64,000 bases of DNA, taken from contig JBFWZA010000015.1 in assembly GCA_050185825.1 (NCBI GenBank), positions 1 through 64,000 of the forward strand, read 5' to 3'. This stretch comes from SZUA-309 sp050185825. Its GTDB lineage: Bacteria > Pseudomonadota > Gammaproteobacteria > Pseudomonadales > Azotimanducaceae. The position numbers were made by a program, and so were the translations under genes. Below, piece after piece: positions 42,373-50,401 of the stretch (position 1 is its first letter; every line of letters starts with the position of its first letter). A model generated the notes under the pieces. It ran no database searches, had not been told where the DNA came from, and saw nothing but the letters and a program-made list of their open reading frames with translations.

Positions 42373-42594
42373 ATGAACCGATTTCCAACGGCATCGGCGA
42401 TCGGGCGTCCCGGAGACCACGACGAGCCGGAGACGCCGCCACCTCACCCGCCTGACGAAAAGCCACCGCCACCGGTGAAGGAGCCGCAGCCGCCGGGGCC
42501 GGAGGTGGAGGACCCGGAGCCGCAGCCTCCCGAACGCGTCCGGCACAATCGGCTCACGCTAATACCCGGGATGTGGACCGGGTGCTGGCGATGA
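42373..42594 (+). CDS. Short Pro-rich hypothetical protein
   Basis: An open frame of 73 codons rich in Pro/Glu (PETPPPHPPDEKPPPPVKEPQPPGPEVEDPEPQPPERV). Small disordered Pro-Glu proteins of this type are often annotated in proteobacteria, so it may be real, but there is no domain and no clear ribosome-binding site. It overlaps the next hypothetical frame by 22 bp. An alternative is noncoding sequence of biased composition. Confidence 0.3.
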   Translation: MNRFPTASAIGRPGDHDEPETPPPHPPDEKPPPPVKEPQPPGPEVEDPEPQPPERVRHNRLTLIPGMWTGCWR

Positions 42595-42941
42595 TGGCCG
42601 AAACGCTGCAGATCGTGGTCTGCAACGTCGGCGGCGGCCGAGGTCGCAGCCGGATGTGGTCAGAGCCCACCGTCGCATGCGGATTCAGGGCGGAGACCGC
42701 CGAGCTCGACGGTCGGGCGGTGGTGATCCTGATGCGAGACGGCCTGCTGCACGACGTACTACGTGTGTCCGGCGGTGCCGCCGCGCTCACCCGGCTGACC
42801 GACTACTGCTACGCACCGGACGTGCTCGCAGAGGTGGCCGCAAGATTGGGTGTCCAGTGTGCGCGCCCGGCCTATCACCAGGGAGCCGACGTGCTGCCGG
42901 AAATGATCGCAACGACCACCCTCCCCTGGCGCCAGGGCTGA
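42573..42941 (+). CDS. Hypothetical protein
   Basis: A 122-codon frame that I do not recognise (TLQIVVCNVGGGRGRSRMW, GFRAETAELDGRAVVILMRDGLLHDVLRVSGGAAALTRLTDYCYAPDVLAEVAARLGVQCARPAY). Third-position GC is high, as in real genes here, and the residue mix is that of a soluble alpha/beta protein. The start may be the GTG at 42573 or the ATG at 42591. The weak ribosome-binding site is a reason for doubt. Confidence 0.5.
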   Translation: MDRVLAMMAETLQIVVCNVGGGRGRSRMWSEPTVACGFRAETAELDGRAVVILMRDGLLHDVLRVSGGAAALTRLTDYCYAPDVLAEVAARLGVQCARPAYHQGADVLPEMIATTTLPWRQG

Positions 42942-42956
42942 TGCGGCGGCGAGACG

Positions 42957-43520
42957 CTACTGCAGCCGACGCAGCGGAAAGTCCGCGAATATCTCAGCGA
43001 TGCTGCTGCTCACGTTTTCCATCTCGTAGGTCAGGTCGTGATCCTGCAAGCGCTCCGTGGATACCGCTTCCCAGACCAGCTGGTTTCTCTCCTCGTCGAC
43101 CACGTCCACGTGCAGCGTGCTCTCGGTGTACTGACGGATGTCCGTGTAGTAGCCGCTCCACACGCCGTAGGGATGCCGGTAGTAGCCGTAACCCACCGCG
43201 ACGTCAGGGCCCGGGTAGCCTTCGATCACCTCGCGCGTTTCGACGAAGAAGTTCAGACGCAGGTCCGGATGCGCGATGTCGTAGGCATAGCCCAGCGATT
43301 CGAGCTCGCGTCGGGCAGCCTGCTTCAGGTTCTGGCTGAGAACCGTACCCGTGCCGTCGGGCCGGTCGGTGCCGACCGGCTCGTAGAACGCGAAGGTCTG
43401 GTAACCGGCGATATCCGCACCCGGATCCCGAACCACGCTGATCCTTGGCGTCGAGGCGCAGGCGACCACCAGGAGCAGACCGGTGGCTGCGAAAACGAGT
43501 CGTCTGATGGGGCTGACCAC
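42957..43520 (-). CDS. DUF4136 lipoprotein
   Basis: A 187-aa lipoprotein with lipobox LLVVACAST. The mature part is DUF4136: RDPGADIAGYQTFAFYEPVG, a TVLSQNLKQAARRELESLGYAYD helix, PDLRLNFFVETRE, GYGYYRHPYGVW, EGTLHVDVVD-type strand (ESTLHVDVVDEERNQLVWEAVSTERLQ) and a final helix. Function unknown; such proteins sit in the outer membrane. The start has a usual basic signal. It is separated from the transglycosylase by about 100 bp. Confidence 0.88.
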   Translation of the reverse strand: MVSPIRRLVFAATGLLLVVACASTPRISVVRDPGADIAGYQTFAFYEPVGTDRPDGTGTVLSQNLKQAARRELESLGYAYDIAHPDLRLNFFVETREVIEGYPGPDVAVGYGYYRHPYGVWSGYYTDIRQYTESTLHVDVVDEERNQLVWEAVSTERLQDHDLTYEMENVSSSIAEIFADFPLRRLQ

Positions 43521-43624
43521 AGCTCGCTCCGTAAGCTTGAACTTAAACTCAGCTTAAAACGCGCAGGCTCGATCGTCAGTCCGTACTTTCCCCGCCAGCC
43601 GTCTGCTTCGGCATCACCGCGGTG

Positions 43625-45490
43625 CTAGCGGCCGTAGCAGGCGCTCACCGCCAGCTCGCCGCGACTCTTCACCGCCCGGAATTTCTCATAGAAAAGCGCG
43701 TCGATCTTCTTCGCATCCGCCGGCGTGTCCGCCCGGCGGTAGCGGTCGTACTGGCGCGGGCCGCCGTTGTAGGCGGCGTAGCTGGCCCGGGCCAGATTGT
43801 CGATGGAGCCGGTCTTCACGTCCTCTTTCTTCGCGATGGCATAGCGGTTCAGGTGGTGCTCCAGGATGTCGGCCCCGGCCCGGGCGTTGTAGACGATGTC
43901 CCAGCGCAGGCCCTGCAGGTCGTAGAAGCCACGCCAGACCTTCGGATTGATCTGCATCATGCCGATGTCGCCGGTGCTGGACTGCATCGGTACCCGCTTG
44001 TCCGCCTTGACCACGAACTGGCGCCAGCAGCTCTCCTGCCAGGCCGCCGCGAACACCAGCTGCCGGTACACGCCCTGATACTTCGCCTCCAATGGGTTGG
44101 CGCGCAGCTGCTCCGTCACCGCATGCGCGAGAACCTTCTGCACCAGCGGCAGATAGTCGCTCACGTCAGCCGTCTTCGGCACCCAGCTGTTGAGCCGCTT
44201 CGCCACGGTGGGATCGAACCCGGCGGCTGCCACGACGGACGGGAAAAAGAAATCGAGGAACCCGTCGAGTAGCTCCCCGGTCGTCGGCAGCCGGCTCTGC
44301 AAGGAGGTTTCGAATAGGTACTCGGGCGGCGGCAGTGGCGCGCCGAAGCCGAACGAGGCGCGCAGCTCGGCGTCCACACCGTCCTGATGCTCGAGCGGGT
44401 CGGCCGGATCCTCGGGGAGCAGGATCCGCGCGAGACGTCGCAGCCCCGCACTCGACACCTCCACGCCCGCCGCAGGGCCCAGTTGATCCAGCGCCCTGAG
44501 CGCGTCGCCGGCACCGACGAAGGTGAGATAACGCAGCGATTCCGCGTCGCTGCCCTGTCCTGCCGCCGCCGCGGTCAGCAGCGGTGTCAGGCCTTCCCAG
44601 GCATCCAGGAAGAGCTGTCTGGCCGGATCCTCTTGAGACCGTCGCTCCTCACCGAGTATCCGGATGAGCTCCCGGCGCAGCTCCACGAGCACGTCGAGCA
44701 TCGGGGTCGTGTCTTCCATGCCGGCCGTTCGTGCGACGGATTTCACCGTGTAGGTGAAGAAGGCGTCCACGTCGTCGAGCCGGCGTTCGAGCTGCTCGAT
44801 CTCCGCCGGGGTCAGCACGCTCTCCGGTGCCGCCGCAAGCAGTGCCAGCGGGGTGTAGTCCACGCCCAGCGTCACGCCCACCGTGCCATCGCCGACGGAC
44901 ACGCGCTCGATCCTGACGTCGTTCAGCCGTCCGGCACCGTCCGCGGCGTTGCCGAGCATGAGCGCGAGGAACTCCTTGAGCTGATCGACCGGCCGGGCGA
45001 AATCGATGCGGGCTTCTTTCAGCGACGGTGGCAGGAACTGATCCAGCCAGCCGCCGACGGTGGTGGACAGCGAGTCGGTACTGCCGTCGGGTTTGAGCGC
45101 CCGCCAGTGGGTGACCCGGATGATCAGGCTCTTCTGGTCGGGACCAACCACCGGCGTCTGGGTGAACTCGATCTCGCCCTGCCAGTCCAGCGCCAGGATG
45201 CAGCGACCTGCGACCGGCCGCCCGACCCGTGCCCAGGCGTTGGTCCGGGTCACCAGCCGCCCGGGCTGCGTCGAGAGACGGGGATTTCTGAGCTCCAGGA
45301 ACTGGCAGCCGGTGCGATCGTCGTTGATCCGCACACTCTGGCCAGCACCCGTGAAGACCTGCTGGCGGAGGGTCGATTCGATGAGCCGGGTTTCCAGGGC
45401 GAGCGGCACGTCGGCCCGGTCGGCAACCGCCAGCGGAGCGGTGAGACCGCCGCCGATCAGCCACAGGAAAGGAAGGATACGTGCACGCAT
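43625..45490 (-). CDS. Lytic murein transglycosylase (SLT domain) with long N-terminal region
   Basis: A 621-aa exported protein; signal peptide ends near PLAVADRADV. The N-terminal ~430 residues have no domain I recognise. The C-terminal SLT/goose-lysozyme-like domain begins near LVFAAAWQESCW, where E486 is the expected catalytic Glu, followed by SSTGDIGMMQINPKVWRGFYDL, NARAGADILEHHL and SYAAYNGGPRQYDRY. It cleaves peptidoglycan between MurNAc and GlcNAc with formation of 1,6-anhydro ends. No lipobox is seen, so it may be soluble in the periplasm. Start at the ATG at 45490. Confidence 0.87.
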   Translation of the reverse strand: MRARILPFLWLIGGGLTAPLAVADRADVPLALETRLIESTLRQQVFTGAGQSVRINDDRTGCQFLELRNPRLSTQPGRLVTRTNAWARVGRPVAGRCILALDWQGEIEFTQTPVVGPDQKSLIIRVTHWRALKPDGSTDSLSTTVGGWLDQFLPPSLKEARIDFARPVDQLKEFLALMLGNAADGAGRLNDVRIERVSVGDGTVGVTLGVDYTPLALLAAAPESVLTPAEIEQLERRLDDVDAFFTYTVKSVARTAGMEDTTPMLDVLVELRRELIRILGEERRSQEDPARQLFLDAWEGLTPLLTAAAAGQGSDAESLRYLTFVGAGDALRALDQLGPAAGVEVSSAGLRRLARILLPEDPADPLEHQDGVDAELRASFGFGAPLPPPEYLFETSLQSRLPTTGELLDGFLDFFFPSVVAAAGFDPTVAKRLNSWVPKTADVSDYLPLVQKVLAHAVTEQLRANPLEAKYQGVYRQLVFAAAWQESCWRQFVVKADKRVPMQSSTGDIGMMQINPKVWRGFYDLQGLRWDIVYNARAGADILEHHLNRYAIAKKEDVKTGSIDNLARASYAAYNGGPRQYDRYRRADTPADAKKIDALFYEKFRAVKSRGELAVSACYGR

Positions 45491-45543
45491 GGCACCGTCT
45501 GCTCTGGGGAGAACGGCGCCTACTATAGCAATCCGGACAATCC

Positions 45544-46227
45544 TCAGCTGCGCCGGTAGTGCAGATAGAACGAGTAGCCGAGGTACCACACGGGGTAGGC
45601 GAGCGAGCCGTACACCCAGGCCGGCGGCGCCTGGGGATGCCGGATCAGCCAGAGGCAGAGAACGCCCCAGAGCACCCCGCCACCGAGCCCGACCAGTCGA
45701 CCTTCAGCGTTCTTCGTGGGATACAGATAGCGCACCGGCCAGAAGGTCATGAGCGCGAACACGGTGACGATCACTCCGGCAATCATCCCCGGTGGCGAGA
45801 GAAAGTAGAGATAGAAGGCCACCACATTCCAGTAGGACGGGAAGCCGGTGAAGAAGCCGTCTTCGGTTTTCGCGGCGTCCGAGCAGAAGCCGTAAGCCGA
45901 CGCGATCAGCGTCAGGGCGAGCACCGGCTGCCAGTCCGGCGGCAGCAGCGCCTGCTGATAGATGAGGCATACCGGCACGAACGTGTAGTTCAGGTAGTCG
46001 ATGATGTCGTCGAGCTTGCGCCCCGAGAAGTGGGGCGTGTGCACGTCCACCCGGACCCGTCGGGCGAGCACGCCGTCCGTGGCATCGACGACAAAGGCCA
46101 CCACCAGCCAGAGGAAGACATCCAGCGGCCGGTCGTCCAGCAGCGCACGCACCGCCAGGCCCGCACAGACCAGACCGGTCGCCGTGTAGAGGTGCGTCAT
46201 CCAGGCGAGCAGGATCGATCGATTCAC
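45544..46227 (-). CDS. CDP-alcohol phosphatidyltransferase, phosphatidylcholine synthase-like
   Basis: A 227-aa inner-membrane enzyme. The CDP-alcohol phosphotransferase motif is intact: D48-AT-D51-G52-VLA-R56, then G69-RKL-D73-DII-D77. The start WMTHLYTATGLVCAGLA and the long family region resemble bacterial phosphatidylcholine synthase (Pcs; CDP-diacylglycerol + choline to phosphatidylcholine), but a PssA- or PgsA-like role is possible. It starts at the GTG at 46227 (GGAGGGG just upstream). Seven or eight hydrophobic helices are seen. It is 53 bp upstream of the transglycosylase and on the same strand. Confidence 0.82.
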   Translation of the reverse strand: MNRSILLAWMTHLYTATGLVCAGLAVRALLDDRPLDVFLWLVVAFVVDATDGVLARRVRVDVHTPHFSGRKLDDIIDYLNYTFVPVCLIYQQALLPPDWQPVLALTLIASAYGFCSDAAKTEDGFFTGFPSYWNVVAFYLYFLSPPGMIAGVIVTVFALMTFWPVRYLYPTKNAEGRLVGLGGGVLWGVLCLWLIRHPQAPPAWVYGSLAYPVWYLGYSFYLHYRRS

Positions 46228-46342
46228 ATTTGCCCCTCCATCCCCCACGCGCTCAGGGTATCGTGGCCGGGTCGGAAGCGGGAGCGGGAGCGGCCACATG
46301 GGCCGATCAGCAGACGCTCCCGCCGCTTGAAACCTCAACCCG

Positions 46343-46939
46343 TCACGATTCGCCGACCGCGTTCACCAGGGCGCGGATCGTCCAGCGCTTGACCGCCAGC
46401 GCCTGGGTGTCGTCGAGCTGAAGCACGTCCTTCAGTACCAGGTGGGCCTCCGTTCCGAGCACCAGCGCGAGCGCGCGGGTGAGCAGCTTCAGCTCCCGCG
46501 TGCGGACCTGCCCGCGCAGCGGTGCCAGCGCCGCCTCGATGAGCCCGGTACGACGGTTCTGCCGCAGCGGAACGTGCTCCGCCGAAGCCGCGCCGATGGA
46601 GCGCTCCAGAGATTTCGCCAGCATCAGCCGTAGCGGCGCTTCCTGCTCCGCGATCATGGCGTTCAGCGCGTCGTCCGCCCGCTGCACCCGAGCCACCACG
46701 TCTTCCCCGGCCGATTCCGCGAAGAGCGCCTCCGGCTCCGGCACGGAGATATCGAGGGTGCTCTCCAGCAGCAGCGCATCGACGTTCGAAAAGTAGCGGT
46801 AGGCCGTCGCCCGCGACACCATGGCCTCCTCCGCCACCTCATCCAGCGTCGGCTTGACACCGCGCGCCAGCAGCCGCGCCGCCGCTCGCAGCAGATCCTT
46901 GCGGGTGCGCTGCTTCTGCCGCTGGCGGGTGCCGCTCAT
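46343..46939 (-). CDS. TetR family transcriptional regulator
   Basis: A 198-aa TetR-type repressor. HTH at residues 10-55 (RKDLLRAAARLLARGVKPTLDEVAEEAMVSRATAYRYFSNVDALLLEST), followed by an all-helical ligand domain. It is coupled to the SnoaL-like gene (ATGA overlap at 46936-46939). A 16-bp perfect palindrome at 47398-47413, upstream of that gene and of the divergent PIG-L gene, is the likely operator. The ligand is unknown. Confidence 0.92.
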   Translation of the reverse strand: MSGTRQRQKQRTRKDLLRAAARLLARGVKPTLDEVAEEAMVSRATAYRYFSNVDALLLESTLDISVPEPEALFAESAGEDVVARVQRADDALNAMIAEQEAPLRLMLAKSLERSIGAASAEHVPLRQNRRTGLIEAALAPLRGQVRTRELKLLTRALALVLGTEAHLVLKDVLQLDDTQALAVKRWTIRALVNAVGES

Positions 46940-47367
46940 CGGTCCGGCTGCGCAGGAAGCTGCCGCACGATCGCGGCGAGATCCACCCAGACGTTTTCCC
47001 GGCCGATGGCCCCCCGCTCGTCGAACTCGATCACGTGCAGCAGCCGGAACTCGAGTGGGCGGTTACGTCCCTCCAGCCCGAACGGCCGGCCCGGCGCCCG
47101 ACCCCGCCACACCGACTCGTCTACCAGGAAACCGTGGCCGTAGAGGCGGCGCACGGTTTCCGTCTGGCCGTCAGCCAGGTCGGCGAACAGCGACTCGTAG
47201 AAGGGACGCGCCGCCGAGCGTCCGCTGCTCGGTCCATCGGGCCATCCCACCACGTCGTGCTCCACATCGTCGGCCAGGGTCGAGAGAACACCCTCCACAT
47301 CGTCCGTCGCCTCGAAGCGGAAGTGTTCGTCCATTCGCCGGTCCATTTCTGCTGCCGTCAGGTCCAT
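46936..47367 (-). CDS. SnoaL-like/NTF2-fold protein
   Basis: A 143-aa NTF2-like protein. Family parts are MDEHFRFEATDDVEGVLSTLADDVEHDVVGWPDG, SARPFYESLFADLAD, GRAPGRPFGLEGRNRPLEFRLLHVIEFDERGAIGRENVWVDLAAI. Such proteins are small binding or isomerase/hydrolase modules. It is translationally coupled to the TetR gene and starts close to the palindromic operator. Function unknown. Confidence 0.85.
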   Translation of the reverse strand: MDLTAAEMDRRMDEHFRFEATDDVEGVLSTLADDVEHDVVGWPDGPSSGRSAARPFYESLFADLADGQTETVRRLYGHGFLVDESVWRGRAPGRPFGLEGRNRPLEFRLLHVIEFDERGAIGRENVWVDLAAIVRQLPAQPDR

Positions 47368-47397
47368 CGCCGCACCTGTGATACTCTGATCTGTTAT

Positions 47398-47413
47398 TGA
47401 GACTATAGTCTCA
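47398..47413. promoter_or_regulatory. Perfect 16-bp palindrome, probable TetR operator
   Basis: TGAGACTATAGTCTCA is perfectly symmetric and lies between the divergent SnoaL/TetR unit (start 47367) and the PIG-L gene. Sites of this type (8-bp half sites, AT-rich centre) are bound by TetR dimers. Its distance to the SnoaL gene (30 bp) suits repression of that transcript, including the TetR gene itself. Confidence 0.8.
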
Positions 47414-47511
47414 TAAACGGAATAGTGTCAAGCAAAGTCCTCGCCGGGCACGGCCACTTCATTCGGCGCTGCCGCCAAAGCAAACTGCACGTTTTCGGCA
47501 GGCAGGTTTCC

Positions 47512-48453
47512 ATGGCCATCGCACGCTCTCTGCTTCCGCTCTGCGCTGCGGCGCTGTTCGCCACCGGCTGTGACTTTTCCGGTGCGCCGGAAACGCCGCC
47601 CCAGGCAACCTCGCCGGTCGTTTCGCCCATCGAGCGGGGTGACGGCCGCCGGATCCTGCTCATCTCGCCCCATGCGGACGATCTGACCCTCTTCATCGGC
47701 GGCACCGTGGCCGCGTGGGCGGACGCGGGCTGGCAGCTCATCGCCGTGCGGGTCACCGACGACCGCTGGGATTCCGTGAATCTCAGCGAGGCCGAGACCA
47801 TCGAGCGCAGTTACGCCGAGTTCGAACGGGCCATGGCCGCTCTCGGGGTCGCAGAGACCGTTCATCTGAACTTCCCCACGGACGTGCTCGGCGATACCAG
47901 CCGCGTCGCGCTGAGAGCGCACTTCATCCGGCTCGTCCGCCAGTACCGCCCCTACGCGCTGGTGAGCGTGGACCCGCACTCCGGCACGGGCGAGGACAAT
48001 CTGGATCATCTGGTGGTGGGCCAGGCGGTGGCCGAGGCGGTATGGACGGCCCAGTTCGACAAGCACCATCCGGAACACCTGGCCGACGGCCTGGCACCTC
48101 ACGGCGTGGTGGAGCAGTGGTACTACGGTCGGCCACCGGGCGAGATCACCGACGTGGTGGACGTGAGCGCCACCCTCGACCGCAAAACCGCTGCCGCGCT
48201 CGCCCACGAAACGCCGCTGCGCAACATCGTCCACCAGCTCCGCCTGCAGGCCCGGACGGCCGGCTACCGGGTGCCGGCGCTCGACGAGGCGGCCGATGGC
48301 GACCTCGCACCTCTGGTGGAGAGCCTGGTTGCCGAACGCAGCCGCGAGCTCGGCAGGCGCTTCGGCGTCGGCGCGGCCGAGGTGTTCCGCGTCGTGCGTT
48401 TCGGCGGCAGCCTCGAATGGCTCGAAGCGAACGGCGTGCCACTCGAGCCATGA
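47512..48453 (+). CDS. PIG-L family deacetylase lipoprotein
   Basis: A 313-aa exported lipoprotein; lipobox LFATGC near residue 20. The PIG-L/LmbE zinc motif PHADDLTLFIGGTVAAW is followed by HSGTGEDNLDHLVVG with the third metal ligand. Members remove acetyl groups from N-acetylglucosamine derivatives. The ATG at 47512 is set by the signal peptide. The gene lies divergent to the TetR/SnoaL unit, with the palindrome 99 bp upstream. Substrate unknown. Confidence 0.87.
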   Translation: MAIARSLLPLCAAALFATGCDFSGAPETPPQATSPVVSPIERGDGRRILLISPHADDLTLFIGGTVAAWADAGWQLIAVRVTDDRWDSVNLSEAETIERSYAEFERAMAALGVAETVHLNFPTDVLGDTSRVALRAHFIRLVRQYRPYALVSVDPHSGTGEDNLDHLVVGQAVAEAVWTAQFDKHHPEHLADGLAPHGVVEQWYYGRPPGEITDVVDVSATLDRKTAAALAHETPLRNIVHQLRLQARTAGYRVPALDEAADGDLAPLVESLVAERSRELGRRFGVGAAEVFRVVRFGGSLEWLEANGVPLEP

Positions 48454-48486
48454 GCTGGTGCCGTATACCCGGGCGGAACCGGAGCA

Positions 48487-49464
48487 TTGAGCCCCAACAT
48501 CGTGCTTGACGCACTATTCGTCGGCAGTGGCGTTCTGCTGCTGACCGTCGGCGGCGAAGCCCTGATCAGAGGCTCCCTGGCAGCAGCGAATCGGCTGGGC
48601 GTATCGCCCCTGCTGAGCGGCCTGCTGATTGTCGGATTCGGGACATCAGCCCCGGAGCTGGTCGTTTCTATCGATGCGGCGGTGCACGAGCGGCCTGACA
48701 TTGCCATCGGCAACGTCGTGGGGAGCAACATCAGCAACATCCTGCTGCTCCTGGGATTGTGCGCGCTGATATCGCCACTCACGGTGACGCCACGCGTGCT
48801 GCAGCGTGACGGCGGTACCGTGGTAGGCGCGAGCATACTGTTCATCCTGCTCGTCGGGGGCAGCGCGCTGGTGAGAGCGGACGCAGCCATCTTGCTGCTG
48901 GTGCTGGCGGCTTATCTGCTCTGGGCGTACTGGACCGAACGCACAGGTCAGGCGCCTTCGGCGTCGCTGCACCGAGCCGAGGGGGAGGAGGTGACGTTTC
49001 TGCCCGGAACGACGCTGGGGGTGTTGTTGGCGCTTTTACTGGGTCTGGCGCTGCTGATCGTGGGATCGCAGGTGCTGCTGCGAGGCGCGGTCGGCCTGGC
49101 CGAGTCGTTCGGGGTCTCGGAGGCGGTCATCGGGCTGACGCTGGTGGCCGTCGGAACCTCTCTGCCTGAACTGTCCATCTCCGTAATCGCGGCCTTTCGG
49201 CGCCATGCCGACGTTGCGATCGGAAACATCCTGGGCAGCAATATCTTCAACCTGCTGGGGATCCTGGGCATATCCGCGCTGCTGCAGCCCCTCCCCGTGC
49301 ATCAACGGATTCTGGACTTCGACCAGTGGGTCATGCTGGCCACCTCACTGCTGCTGTTGCTCTTCCTCTACACCGGCAGCAGGCTCAGCCGATTCGAGGG
49401 CGGTCTCCTGCTGCTTGCATACGGAATTTATCTTTATCTGAGTTTCACGCTGTTCGACGTGTAG
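48487..49464 (+). CDS. Calcium/sodium antiporter (CaCA family, YrbG-like)
   Basis: An integral membrane antiporter of 325 aa with 10-11 helices. Both alpha repeats are seen: GFGTSAPELVVSIDAAVHERPDIAIGNVVGSNISNILLLLG and AVGTSLPELSISVIAAFRRHADVAIGNILGSNIFNLLGILG, with the conserved acidic and Asn residues for Ca2+/Na+ binding. Starts with TTG (GGAG upstream). It follows the PIG-L gene by 33 bp. Confidence 0.92.
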   Translation: MSPNIVLDALFVGSGVLLLTVGGEALIRGSLAAANRLGVSPLLSGLLIVGFGTSAPELVVSIDAAVHERPDIAIGNVVGSNISNILLLLGLCALISPLTVTPRVLQRDGGTVVGASILFILLVGGSALVRADAAILLLVLAAYLLWAYWTERTGQAPSASLHRAEGEEVTFLPGTTLGVLLALLLGLALLIVGSQVLLRGAVGLAESFGVSEAVIGLTLVAVGTSLPELSISVIAAFRRHADVAIGNILGSNIFNLLGILGISALLQPLPVHQRILDFDQWVMLATSLLLLLFLYTGSRLSRFEGGLLLLAYGIYLYLSFTLFDV

Positions 49465-49501
49465 TGGTCCAGCAGGAGGAATCGTCAGCCGGCGTCAACG
49501 C

Positions 49502-50401
49502 TTAGGTCGCGTCCAGAAATCGCTGCGTGACCGCCGAGTAGGCATCGATCCGCCGGTCGCGGAAGAATGGCCAGCCGTGCCGCTGCCGGCCTATCGCGGT
49601 GAGATCCAGCGTCTCCACCAGCACCGCCTCCTCGTCCACCGGTGCTTTGCAGAGGATGCGGCCGTCGGGCGCCGCCACGAAGCTCTGCCCCCAGAACTGG
49701 ATACCACCCTTGCCGCTCGGATCCGGCTCGAACCCCGTGCGGTTGACGGCCACCACATAGCAGCCGTTGGCGATGGCGTGGGAGCGCTGAATCGTCTCCC
49801 AGGCCGCATGCTGGGCCGCCTTCACGTCGTCCGCCTCTTCCGGATGCCAGCCGATGGCCGTGGGATAGAAGAGCACGTCCGCCCCCTGCAGGGCGGTCAG
49901 GCGCGCGGCCTCCGGATACCACTGGTCCCAGCAGATCAGCACGCCGAGATTGGCCTTGGGGGTGGCGAACGTCTTGAAGCCGAGATCGCCCGGTGTGAAG
50001 TAGTACTTCTCGTAATAACGGGGATCGTCCGGAATGTGCATCTTCCGGTACTTGCCGGCATAGCCGCGCTTCCCGTCCAGCACCGCGGTGGTGTTGTGAT
50101 AGAGCCCCGGTGCGCGCCGCTCGAAGAGGCTCGCGACGATGGCGACGTCGTGCTCCGCGGCAAGCTCCGCGAAGGCATCCGTGGTGGGGCCGGGAATGGG
50201 CTCGGCCAGCGCGAAGTGGCGTTCGTCCTCGCTCTGGCAGAAGTAGCGGGAGCGGAACAGCTCCTGCAGGCAGACCACCTCCGCCCCCTGATCGATGGCC
50301 TCCCGGGTTCGCGCCAGCGCCTTCGCCACGTTCTCCTCGGGATCGTCCGAGCAGCGCATCTGCACGAGACCGACACGCACCGCTGTCTTCTCCGTCTTCA
50401 C
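49502..50401 (-). CDS. aguB: N-carbamoylputrescine amidase
   Basis: A 299-aa nitrilase-superfamily enzyme (N-carbamoylputrescine to putrescine, CO2 and NH3). The catalytic triad E47 (CLQELFRSRYFC), K120 (KYRKMHIPDD) and C157 (GVLICWDQWYPEAARL) is intact. EKYYFTPGDLGFKTF is a typical AguB block. Its start overlaps the speA stop by 4 bp (ATGA), so it is the last gene of a four-gene polyamine operon (aguA, DHS-like, speA, aguB). Confidence 0.94.
   Translation of the reverse strand: MKTEKTAVRVGLVQMRCSDDPEENVAKALARTREAIDQGAEVVCLQELFRSRYFCQSEDERHFALAEPIPGPTTDAFAELAAEHDVAIVASLFERRAPGLYHNTTAVLDGKRGYAGKYRKMHIPDDPRYYEKYYFTPGDLGFKTFATPKANLGVLICWDQWYPEAARLTALQGADVLFYPTAIGWHPEEADDVKAAQHAAWETIQRSHAIANGCYVVAVNRTGFEPDPSGKGGIQFWGQSFVAAPDGRILCKAPVDEEAVLVETLDLTAIGRQRHGWPFFRDRRIDAYSAVTQRFLDAT

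Noticed and set aside
42656..43339. Plus-strand frame of 227 codons opposite the DUF4136 lipoprotein
   Set aside because: Arg- and Pro-rich without domain; the minus strand gives a clear lipobox and a DUF4136 fold.
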